Assembly (NCBI RefSeq): GCF_001571145.1
Contig: NZ_BCTF01000012.1
Span: forward strand, 90,502 to 154,501
From: Hydrogenophaga flava NBRC 102514
GTDB lineage: Bacteria > Pseudomonadota > Gammaproteobacteria > Burkholderiales > Burkholderiaceae_C
Length of the DNA: 64,000 bases
Direction of reading: 5' to 3'
The position numbers and the translations under genes were made by a program. The notes under the pieces were generated by a model. It was not told the DNA's origin and ran no database searches. It was given only the letters and a program-made list of their open reading frames with translations. Below, piece after piece: positions 37,239 through 44,204 of this stretch; the first letter of the stretch is position 1; every line of letters begins with the position of its first letter.

Positions 37239-38660
37239 CTACGTGTCCTCGCCGGTCAGCCGCGCCGGGTCGAGCAGCCGCTCCAGTTCCTCGCGCGGCA
37301 GGCTGGTGCGTTCAACCGCGACATCGACGATGGGCCGGCCCTCGCGGTAGGCCTGCTTGGCGATCTCGGCGGCCTTCGCATAGCCGATCACCGGGTTGAG
37401 CGCGGTCACCAGCATGGGGTTGCGCGCCAGCGCCTGCTGCAGCCGCACCTCGTTGACCTTGAAACTGGCGATGGCCTTGTCCGCCAGCAGGGGCATCACG
37501 TTGGCCAGCAGGCCGATGCTCTCCAGCAGGTTGCGCGCGATCACCGGCAGCATCACGTTGAGCTCGAAGTTGCCCGACTGCCCGGCAACGCTGAGGGTGG
37601 TGTCGTTGCCGATCACCTGCGCCGCCACCATCGCGGTGGCCTCGGGGATCACCGGGTTGACCTTGCCGGGCATGATGGACGAGCCCGGCTGCAGGCTCTC
37701 CAGCTCGATCTCGCCCAGGCCCGCGAGCGGGCCGGAGTTCATCCAGCGCAGGTCGTTGGCGATCTTCATCAGCGCCACCGCCAGCGTCTTGAGCGCGCCC
37801 GAGGTGGCGACCGCCGTGTCCTGCGCGCCCATCAGTGCGAAGCGGTTCGCGGCCGGCGCGAACGGCAGGCCGGTGGCGCGCGCCAGCGCGGCGGCGCACA
37901 GCGGCGCGAAGCGCGGGTCGGCGTTCACCCCGGTGCCCACCGCGGTGCCGCCCAGCGCGAGCTGCAGCAGCGCGGTGCACGCGGCGCGCAGGGGCCCGGC
38001 CGCCGCCTCCAGCTGCGCCGCCCAGCCGGCCAGCGCCTGACCCATGCGCACCGGCGTCGCGTCCATGAGGTGGGCGCGCCCGGTCTTGACGTAGGCATGG
38101 GTCTGCGCGGCCTTGGCCTGCGTGACCGCCACCAGGTGGTCGAGCGCCGGCAGCAGGCGCTGGTGCAGGGCCAGCGCCGCGGCCACGTGGATGGCGCTGG
38201 GCACCATGTCGTTGCTGCTCTGGCTGGCGTTGACGTGGTCGTTGGGGTGCACCGGCGTGCCCAGCGTGCGGCTGGCCAGTGTGGCAATCACCTCGTTGGC
38301 GTTCATGTGGCTGCTGGTGCCCGAGCCGGTCTGAAACACGTCGACCGGGAAGTGCGGCAGCAGCGCCGCGTCGTCCAGCGCCAGCAGCGCGGCGCAGGCC
38401 TGCGCGATGGCCCCGGCCTCGGCGGCGGAAATGGCCTGCAGCTCGCCGTTGGCCTGTGCGGCGGCGGCCTTGAGCTGCAGCAGCGCACGCACGAAGCCCG
38501 CCGGCATGGGCTGTCCGCTGACCGGGAAGTTGAGCACGGCGCGCTGGGTCTGCGCGCCGTAGAGCGCCTGGGCCGGCACGGACACCGCGCCCATCGAATC
38601 GTGTTCGGTGCGCCAGGCGCCGTGCTCCGGCGCAGGGCCCGGCATGTGAGGTGGGTTCAT
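37239..38660 (-). CDS. fumC: Fumarate hydratase class II
   Basis: This 473-aa fumarase/aspartase-family enzyme has TGSGTSSHMNANEV (substrate site), HPNDHVNASQSSNDMVPSAI, and the flexible-loop signature GSSIMPGKVNP with its catalytic serine. It hydrates fumarate to malate without an iron-sulfur cluster, so it works during iron starvation or oxidative stress. GGGAG lies before the ATG at 38660. It follows the haem operon on the same strand with a 100-base gap and no visible terminator, so co-expression with iron genes is likely. Confidence 0.95.
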   Translation of the reverse strand: MNPPHMPGPAPEHGAWRTEHDSMGAVSVPAQALYGAQTQRAVLNFPVSGQPMPAGFVRALLQLKAAAAQANGELQAISAAEAGAIAQACAALLALDDAALLPHFPVDVFQTGSGTSSHMNANEVIATLASRTLGTPVHPNDHVNASQSSNDMVPSAIHVAAALALHQRLLPALDHLVAVTQAKAAQTHAYVKTGRAHLMDATPVRMGQALAGWAAQLEAAAGPLRAACTALLQLALGGTAVGTGVNADPRFAPLCAAALARATGLPFAPAANRFALMGAQDTAVATSGALKTLAVALMKIANDLRWMNSGPLAGLGEIELESLQPGSSIMPGKVNPVIPEATAMVAAQVIGNDTTLSVAGQSGNFELNVMLPVIARNLLESIGLLANVMPLLADKAIASFKVNEVRLQQALARNPMLVTALNPVIGYAKAAEIAKQAYREGRPIVDVAVERTSLPREELERLLDPARLTGEDT

Positions 38661-38760
38661 GGGTGGCTCCCTTCGGGCGGCCGCAGGGCCGGGGGATCAT
38701 GGTGCGCCCGTCCGCCGGGCACCACCCCGGTGCCACCCGATGCGACCACTGCGGGCAGGG

Positions 38761-39216
38761 TCACTCCGGGTCCGACGGCCCTGCCCCGCGGGCGGCGGCG
38801 GACAGGGTCTCGTCCTCCAGCCGGTCGCAGGCCTGCCCGGTGCGCCGGCACTGCCCGTCGGGTTCCAGCCAGGGGTGGGCGTGGCCGGCACAGCCGGTCT
38901 GGCAGATCACGGACTGGGCCTCGCGCATCTCGGCATCCACACGCGGCGCGACGGCCCTTGGACCAGGCCTGGAGGGCGACTGCAGCGCCGCCGGCCGCAG
39001 GTCCCAGGCCACCGCCGTGCGCATGCGCACCAGCTCGCAGCGCAGGCGCAGGTTCTCGGCCTCCAGCGCGGCCTGCCGGCGCGCGCCGGCCTGCAGCTGT
39101 TCGGTGACGCGTTGCTGCAGCCGGCCCAGCCGCCCCACCAGCGCCACATGCTCCAGCGCCAGGTCCTGCGCCGCCGACAGCGCGCGCCCCCGCACCACCA
39201 CCAGTCTGTTGTTCAT
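38761..39216 (-). CDS. Unknown coiled-coil protein at the end of the haem operon
   Basis: I do not recognise this 151-aa protein. Residues about 20-70 form a likely coiled coil with regular Leu/Glu/Arg spacing (LVGRLGRLQQRVTEQLQAG, AALEAENLRLRCELVRM). The C-terminus has a small cysteine group: CQTGCAGH, then QCRRTGQAC. It might bind metal or form disulfides. The start ATG overlaps the hmuV stop (ATGA), so it is translated with the ABC transporter genes; fumC follows. A regulatory or chaperone role in iron handling is possible but unsupported. Confidence 0.7.
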   Translation of the reverse strand: MNNRLVVVRGRALSAAQDLALEHVALVGRLGRLQQRVTEQLQAGARRQAALEAENLRLRCELVRMRTAVAWDLRPAALQSPSRPGPRAVAPRVDAEMREAQSVICQTGCAGHAHPWLEPDGQCRRTGQACDRLEDETLSAAARGAGPSDPE

Positions 39217-40169
39217 GCCATGTCCTCCCTGTCCTTGCTTGTGTCCCCGCCCGGCGCCATCAGCAGCTGCACGCAGCCGTCGGCATCCACCACCGGCCGC
39301 GCCCGCACGCCCCAGACCCGCTGCAGCAGCGCGGGCGTGAGGGTCTGCGCCGGGGCACCGCTGGCCTGCAGCCGGCCGCCGTCCAGCACCCAGACCCGGT
39401 CGGCGTAGCGCAGGGCCAGGTTGGGGTCGTGCAGCACCGCCAGCACCCCCACGCCCTGCCCGCGCGCCCAGCGCCGCACCGTGGCCATGGTGGCGTGCTG
39501 GTGGCGCAGGTCCAGCGCGGCGGTGGGCTCGTCCAGCAGCAGCCAGCGCGGGCGGCCCCCGGGCAGCGGGTGCCAGATCTGCGCCAGCACACGCGCCAGC
39601 TGCGCCCGCGCCCGCTCGCCGCCGCTGAGGCTGTTGAGCGCGCGCCCAGCCAGGTGGCCCACACCGGTCAGCGCCATGGCCGCCTGCGCGATGCCGGCCT
39701 CGTCGCGCGTGGGGGCCCCGCGGTGCGGGTAACGGCCCAGCTCCACCACGTCCCGCACACAGAAGTCGAAGGCCACGCCGGTGTCCTGTGGCAGCACGGC
39801 GCGCTCCATCGCCAGCGCCGCGGCGGCCAGCGACGGCAGCGGCCGCCCGCCCAGCACCACCTGCCCGGCGTCGGGCGCGCGCAGCCCGGCCAGCACCGAC
39901 AGCAGCGTGGACTTGCCGGCGCCGTTGGGGCCGAGCACCGCGCCCACCTCGCCGGGGGACAGCCGCAGCGACACGCCGTCGAGCAGGCAGGCGCCGCCCA
40001 TGCGGACGGCGATGTCGTCCGCCTGCAGCGACGCCGGGTCATGGACAGGCGCCGGTTCCGGCCAGCGCAGGGCGGGCTCGGCGACCGCGTCCTGCCACAG
40101 CGGCCATTCGCCGGGGTGCGAGTGCGCGAAGGCCTCGCGCCACTCCGGGTCGCGCAGCCGGGCGTTCAC
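39213..40169 (-). CDS. hmuV: Haem ABC transporter, ATP-binding protein
   Basis: A GTG start at 40169 overlaps the hmuU stop as GTGA and gives 318 aa. Walker A is GPNGAGKST, the ABC signature LSGGERARAQL, Walker B LLLDEPTAALD and the H-loop AVLHDPNLA. The first 55 residues precede the ATPase fold and are longer than in most HmuV proteins. A start nearer LQADDIAVRMGG is possible but no good site is visible. It energises haem import through HmuU. Confidence 0.92.
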   Translation of the reverse strand: MNARLRDPEWREAFAHSHPGEWPLWQDAVAEPALRWPEPAPVHDPASLQADDIAVRMGGACLLDGVSLRLSPGEVGAVLGPNGAGKSTLLSVLAGLRAPDAGQVVLGGRPLPSLAAAALAMERAVLPQDTGVAFDFCVRDVVELGRYPHRGAPTRDEAGIAQAAMALTGVGHLAGRALNSLSGGERARAQLARVLAQIWHPLPGGRPRWLLLDEPTAALDLRHQHATMATVRRWARGQGVGVLAVLHDPNLALRYADRVWVLDGGRLQASGAPAQTLTPALLQRVWGVRARPVVDADGCVQLLMAPGGDTSKDREDMA

Positions 40170-41257
40170 AGGCGCCTCCCGTGCGCACCGCGCAACAGCA
40201 ACAGGAAGAAGGGCACGCCCACCAGTGCGGTGAGCACACCCAGCGGCAGTTCGGCCGGCGCGGCCACGGTGCGGGCCACGGCGTCGGCCGCCAGCACCAG
40301 GCTGGCGCCCAGCAGGGCCGAGCCGGGCAGCACCCAGCGGTGGTCCGGCCCGGCGGCCAGGCGCACCATGTGCGGGGCCACCAGGCCGATGAAACCGATG
40401 ATGCCGGTGGTGGCCGTGACCACACCCACCGCCAGCGCGGTGACCACGATCACGCGGCGTTTGATGCGCTCGACGGGCACGCCCAGCAGCACGGCCTGGG
40501 CCTCGCCCAGCGCCAGCGCGTTGAGGGTGCGTGCCAGCGGCAGGCCCAGGGCCAGCGCCAGCAGCGACAGCGCGGCCACCAGCTGCACCGCGCTCCAGCG
40601 CGCGCCGCCCAGGCTGCCCAGCAGCCAGAACTGCAGGCTGCGCAGCTGTTCGTCGCTGGCCAGGAAGCTCAGCAGCCCCAGGCCGGCACCGGCCAGCGCA
40701 TTGACCGCGATGCCGGCCAGCAGCATCAGCCCCACGCGCGTGCCGCCCTCGCCGCGCGAGAGCAGGTAGATCAGCGCCGTCACCCCCAGCCCGCCGCCGA
40801 AGGCCATGAGCACCAGGGTCCAGCTGCCCAGGGCGCGCGGCAGCTCGGGGAACCAGGCGGCGCCCAGCACGATGGTGATGCCCGCGGCCAGCGCGGCACC
40901 GCTGCTGACGCCGATCAGCCCGGGGTCGGCCAGCGGGTTGCGGAACAGGCCCTGCATCAGCGCCCCGGCCATGCCCAGCGCCGCACCCGCGCACAGGCCC
41001 AGCAGCAGGCGCGGCAGGCGGATGTTGAAGAACACCAGGTCGGCGCCGTCGGTGGCGGCGTCGGTGGCACCGGTGAGGGCACGCGCGATCACGCCCGGCA
41101 AGTCGGACAGCGGCAGACCGTAGGCGCCACGGCCGGCGGACCAGAGCAGGGTGGCCAGCAGCAGCGCGGTCAGCACGGCCAGCAGCGCCGGGCCGGTGAG
41201 GCGGCGCGGCCCGCCGCCCGCGCGCACCGGAGCCCCCAGGGTGGTGGCCTGGCTCAC
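40166..41257 (-). CDS. hmuU: Haem ABC transporter, permease (FecCD family)
   Basis: A GTG start at 41257 overlaps the VOC gene stop (GTGA) and gives 363 aa. About ten membrane helices are visible. FecCD signatures are RLPRLLLGLCAGAALGMAGA, GLFRNPLADPGLIGVSSGAA and GFIGLVAPHMVRL. It forms the inner-membrane channel for haem with HmuV and the binding protein HmuT. It is embedded in an operon whose genes overlap by four bases. Confidence 0.94.
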   Translation of the reverse strand: MSQATTLGAPVRAGGGPRRLTGPALLAVLTALLLATLLWSAGRGAYGLPLSDLPGVIARALTGATDAATDGADLVFFNIRLPRLLLGLCAGAALGMAGALMQGLFRNPLADPGLIGVSSGAALAAGITIVLGAAWFPELPRALGSWTLVLMAFGGGLGVTALIYLLSRGEGGTRVGLMLLAGIAVNALAGAGLGLLSFLASDEQLRSLQFWLLGSLGGARWSAVQLVAALSLLALALGLPLARTLNALALGEAQAVLLGVPVERIKRRVIVVTALAVGVVTATTGIIGFIGLVAPHMVRLAAGPDHRWVLPGSALLGASLVLAADAVARTVAAPAELPLGVLTALVGVPFFLLLLRGAHGRRL

Positions 41258-41727
41258 CCGGCGTCCCCCGGCAGGTCGCCGTCCAGCAACTCGAAGCGGG
41301 CCAGCTGGGCCGGGTCGTGTGCGCAGACGCCCCAGTCGACGCAGTGGATGCGGTTGCCGTGCAGGTCGCGCAGCTCGAACTCGCGCGCGCCCCAGGGCCG
41401 CAGCATCGGCCCGCCGGCCGACAGCCGGGCCAGCGGGTCCATGCCGGCCAGCTTCAGCGCCCCGCGCAGGCTGGCGTACAACCCCTCGATGCGGTGCACC
41501 ACCACGCTCTGCTGCGCCGGCACGAAGCGCGCGGCCGGCAGGTCGGACGGCGCCAGGCGCTCGAAGCGCCCGGGCGGCGCGGCGCAGGCCCAGAGCTGCA
41601 GCTGCAGCGGCCCGTGGCGCAGCAGGGCGAGCGCGCCCGGCACGAGCTGCAGGCACTCGAAACCCAGACGGCCGGTGTAGTCGGCCACGGCGCGGACCAG
41701 GTCGGGGGTGCGCAGCACGGCACTCAT
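41254..41727 (-). CDS. VOC-superfamily (glyoxalase/bleomycin-resistance fold) protein in the haem operon
   Basis: This 157-aa soluble protein reads as two beta-alpha-beta repeats: VRAVADYTGRLGFECLQLV, and later VHRIEGLYASLRGALKLAG ending FELRDLHGNRIHCVDWG. That ending is the typical VOC EFxLxDxxGN pattern. VOC members bind metals and act as lyases, dioxygenases or drug-binding proteins. The gene overlaps hmuT by 4 bases before and hmuU by 4 bases after, so it is a fixed part of the operon. A role in haem or tetrapyrrole handling is inferred only from position. Confidence 0.8.
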   Translation of the reverse strand: MSAVLRTPDLVRAVADYTGRLGFECLQLVPGALALLRHGPLQLQLWACAAPPGRFERLAPSDLPAARFVPAQQSVVVHRIEGLYASLRGALKLAGMDPLARLSAGGPMLRPWGAREFELRDLHGNRIHCVDWGVCAHDPAQLARFELLDGDLPGDAG

Positions 41728-42728
41728 GACAACACCACCTGCTGGTGCAACTTCTCCACCACCTCCGGCAGCCGCGGGCCGAAGCCCAGCAGCTCCAGGG
41801 CATCGAGGTGCAGCAGCGAACGCCCGCCTTCGCGCTGGCGCCAGGCCGGCGTGAGCGCGAGTTCGGGCCGCTGCCAGAACCTGTCGGGCCCGCCCACCGC
41901 GTCCAGCCCCTGGGTGGTCATAAGAATGAGGTCGGGCGCCGCCAGGGCCATGGCCTCGGCCGTCATCGGCCGGTAGCCCTTGAAACCACCCAGCGCGTTG
42001 GCCGCGCCCATGAAACGGATCACCGCATCGGCCGCCGTGGCCTCGCCCGAGACCAGCGGGCTGCCGGTGTGCGAGAGCACGAACAGCACCCGGGGCGGGC
42101 GGGTTTTGCTGCCGCGGCGCACACGGTCCTGCACCGCGGCCCAGCGGGCGTCCAGCCGCTCCTGCAGGGCGCGCGCCTCGGCCTCGCGCCCGGTGGCGCG
42201 GCCCACGGCCGCCACCTTGCGGCGCACCTCGTCCCAGCGGTGGTCGGACTCGACCAGCTCCACCTTCACGCCCGCGCTGCGGATCTGGTCCAGCACCACC
42301 GGCGGGCCGGCGTCGGTGCCGGCCACCAGCGCATCGGGCCGCAGGGCCAGCAGGCCTTCGGCCGAGAGCTGGCGCATGTAGCCGACCTTGGGCGTCTTCT
42401 GCGCGGCCTCGGGGTGCAGGCTGGTGGTGTCTGTGCCCACCAGCAGGTCCTGCGCGCCCAGCGCATAGACCACCTCGGTGATGCCGCCACCGACCGTGAC
42501 CAGGCGCGGCCGGCGCTCAGCGCCCGGCGTCCGGGGGCTGGCAGCAGGGGCAGTCTGGCTCCACGAAGGCCTGCCAGCGGCGAGCAGCGCCGAGCCAGCC
42601 AGGCACACGAGCGCCCGCCGCCTGGGCACGCTGGCGGACCAGTCGTTCGCGGGCGGTGACTCGGGGGTGGGGTGGTGTGGCAGCGGAAGTTCCATGGTTG
42701 TGGTGTCGGGGTGGCATGGGGAAGTCAA
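41724..42728 (-). CDS. hmuT: Haem-binding periplasmic protein
   Basis: This 334-aa class III binding protein has VPRRRALVCLAGSALLAAGR, a Tat-like signal, after a 33-residue lead; a start at MELPLP is an alternative. The mature domain opens RLVTVGGGITEVVYALGA and has LVGTDTTSLHPEAA, VGYMRQLSAEGLLALRPD, VVESDHRW-like KVELVESDHRWDEV, and ALGGFKGYRPMTAEA with Tyr, as expected for haem ligation. It passes haem to HmuUV. It overlaps hmuS and the VOC gene by four bases each (ATGA). Confidence 0.92.
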   Translation of the reverse strand: MTSPCHPDTTTMELPLPHHPTPESPPANDWSASVPRRRALVCLAGSALLAAGRPSWSQTAPAASPRTPGAERRPRLVTVGGGITEVVYALGAQDLLVGTDTTSLHPEAAQKTPKVGYMRQLSAEGLLALRPDALVAGTDAGPPVVLDQIRSAGVKVELVESDHRWDEVRRKVAAVGRATGREAEARALQERLDARWAAVQDRVRRGSKTRPPRVLFVLSHTGSPLVSGEATAADAVIRFMGAANALGGFKGYRPMTAEAMALAAPDLILMTTQGLDAVGGPDRFWQRPELALTPAWRQREGGRSLLHLDALELLGFGPRLPEVVEKLHQQVVLS

Positions 42729-43813
42729 GCGGTCAGCGCACCTGCTGTGCGCAGCGGCGCGAGCAGGGCGCGCCAGCCCGCCCGTTCGGCCTGGCCGGGT
42801 TTGCGGGCGCCGAAGAACATGGCCATGAGACCGCCGTCACCGTCGAACACCTCCAGCGAGGTCACGGTGCCGAAGTCGCCGGGCTTTTCCACGATCCAGG
42901 CGCTGGCGATCAGGTCTTCGCGCAGGTGCAGGTTGAAGCCGGGGTCGAGCACGTTGAGCCAGGTCTTGCCGTGCACCTCCATGGGCTCGACCCGCTGCAC
43001 GGGACCGGTGTGGATCTGGATGCAGCCCGGGCTACCGACGAAGACCATGATGGGCGTGGCGTCCAGGGCTGCGGCCAGCAGCAGCTGGCGCACGGCCCCG
43101 CTGTCCACGCGCTGCGTGAAGCGCCCCTCGACCAGGGCGAAGGCCTGCTGGCGCTCCAGCCCGAACTGGCGCAGCAGGCCGAAGAACTGGTGCGTGTCCG
43201 TCATCGCCGCCCAGGCCTGTGCGAAGTCGTCGGCACAGCGCGCCGCCACATCGGCCGCGGCGGGCGGGGTGGCTGGCGCGCGCCCGGGTTGGAAGGCCAG
43301 CTCACGCGTCGGATCGGCCCAGCGCTGCTGCACCTGCTCCCAGGCGCTGTGCACGGTCTGCGACCGCGGGTAGACCTTGTGCACCGCCGTGCCGCGGGCG
43401 TCGAAGAACTGCAGGCTGGCCTGTTCGCTGCCGTTGGCCTGCCGCTCGGTGACCACGAAGCCGGCGTGCCAGTGCTGGAAGAACAGCCGCAGGTCGATGT
43501 CCTCGCCCACCGCCAGGCCCACCGGGCCGCTGGCCGAGAGGTTCTGGTAGACGCCGGTCTTCTCGTGCACCGTGCTTTCGTTGCGGGTCAGCGCCATCAG
43601 CGGCCCGCAGGCTTGCAGCGACTGGAGGATCTCCAGCCAGCGCGGCTGCAGGGGCACGGCGCGCAGCGGCTGCTCGTGCCCGCCCACGTGCGCCGCGACG
43701 GCGGCGCCCTCGCTCAGGCCGATGGCCTCGGCGGCTTCACGGGCGCGCAGCCCCCGCGTCCGTGCTTCGGCGAATCGTTGGCGAAGCGCCTCCGCTGTTG
43801 TGTGTTGGCTCAT
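42725..43813 (-). CDS. hmuS: Haemin-degrading/storage factor HmuS (ChuS/HemS family)
   Basis: Start MSQHTTAEALRQRFAE at 43813 has a strong GAGGAA site 6 bases upstream and gives 362 aa. An ATG at 43849, overlapping the previous stop, would add 12 residues. The two HemS repeats are visible: LMALTRNESTVHEKTGVYQN (first, with a conserved His) and IMVFVGSPGCIQIHTGPVQRVEPM (second). Such proteins bind cytoplasmic haem and can open the ring to release iron. It lies between a small unknown gene and hmuT. Confidence 0.93.
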   Translation of the reverse strand: MSQHTTAEALRQRFAEARTRGLRAREAAEAIGLSEGAAVAAHVGGHEQPLRAVPLQPRWLEILQSLQACGPLMALTRNESTVHEKTGVYQNLSASGPVGLAVGEDIDLRLFFQHWHAGFVVTERQANGSEQASLQFFDARGTAVHKVYPRSQTVHSAWEQVQQRWADPTRELAFQPGRAPATPPAAADVAARCADDFAQAWAAMTDTHQFFGLLRQFGLERQQAFALVEGRFTQRVDSGAVRQLLLAAALDATPIMVFVGSPGCIQIHTGPVQRVEPMEVHGKTWLNVLDPGFNLHLREDLIASAWIVEKPGDFGTVTSLEVFDGDGGLMAMFFGARKPGQAERAGWRALLAPLRTAGALTA

Positions 43814-43845
43814 GGTTGTTTCCTCGGTGGTGGTGGGCGCGGCGT

Positions 43846-44184
43846 TCATTGCAGCGTCCCCGGGGCGGTGTGCCAGGAGGCGGTGGGCGCCGGCTCGCGC
43901 GGGCCATGTGCGGCCGTGTCCTCCAGCAGGATCTGCCAGCGCGTGCGCAGGTTGCCCAGCATGCAACGCATGGGCGGCGCCACCTGCGGGTGGTTCGCCA
44001 GGAAGAACAGGTTGGACACCAGCTTCTTGACGATCAGGCCCCGGTTGGGGCACTCGGTGCCGGCCTGGGCGTAGCCCGTCATCAGGGCGAAGGTGCCGGC
44101 CATCAGCGCATCGACGGAGGGCAGCAGGTACTCCTCGTCGTCGGCAGAGTCGTCGGGTGCGGGTTGCGGGTGCAGGGTGTCCAT
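43846..44184 (-). CDS. Unknown 112-aa protein of the haem operon
   Basis: I cannot name a family. AAGGAG precedes the ATG at 44184 by 5 bases. The 112-aa protein has an acidic N-terminus (PDDSADDEEYLL), a helical core with MAGTFALMTGYAQ, and GLIVKKLVSNLFFLANHPQV, with Cys45 and Cys74. There is no signal peptide or clear membrane helix, so it is probably cytoplasmic. It lies 20 bases after the haem receptor gene. Its stop overlaps an alternative hmuS start (ATGA). Haem trafficking or regulation is a guess from context. Confidence 0.75.
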   Translation of the reverse strand: MDTLHPQPAPDDSADDEEYLLPSVDALMAGTFALMTGYAQAGTECPNRGLIVKKLVSNLFFLANHPQVAPPMRCMLGNLRTRWQILLEDTAAHGPREPAPTASWHTAPGTLQ

Positions 44185-44204
44185 GGCGTCTCCTTGGGCA
44201 TGGG

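Noticed and set aside
43813..43849. Alternative upstream start of hmuS overlapping the previous stop as ATGA
   Set aside because: Possible, but the internal ATG at 43813 has a much better GAGGAA ribosome site and matches family N-termini.
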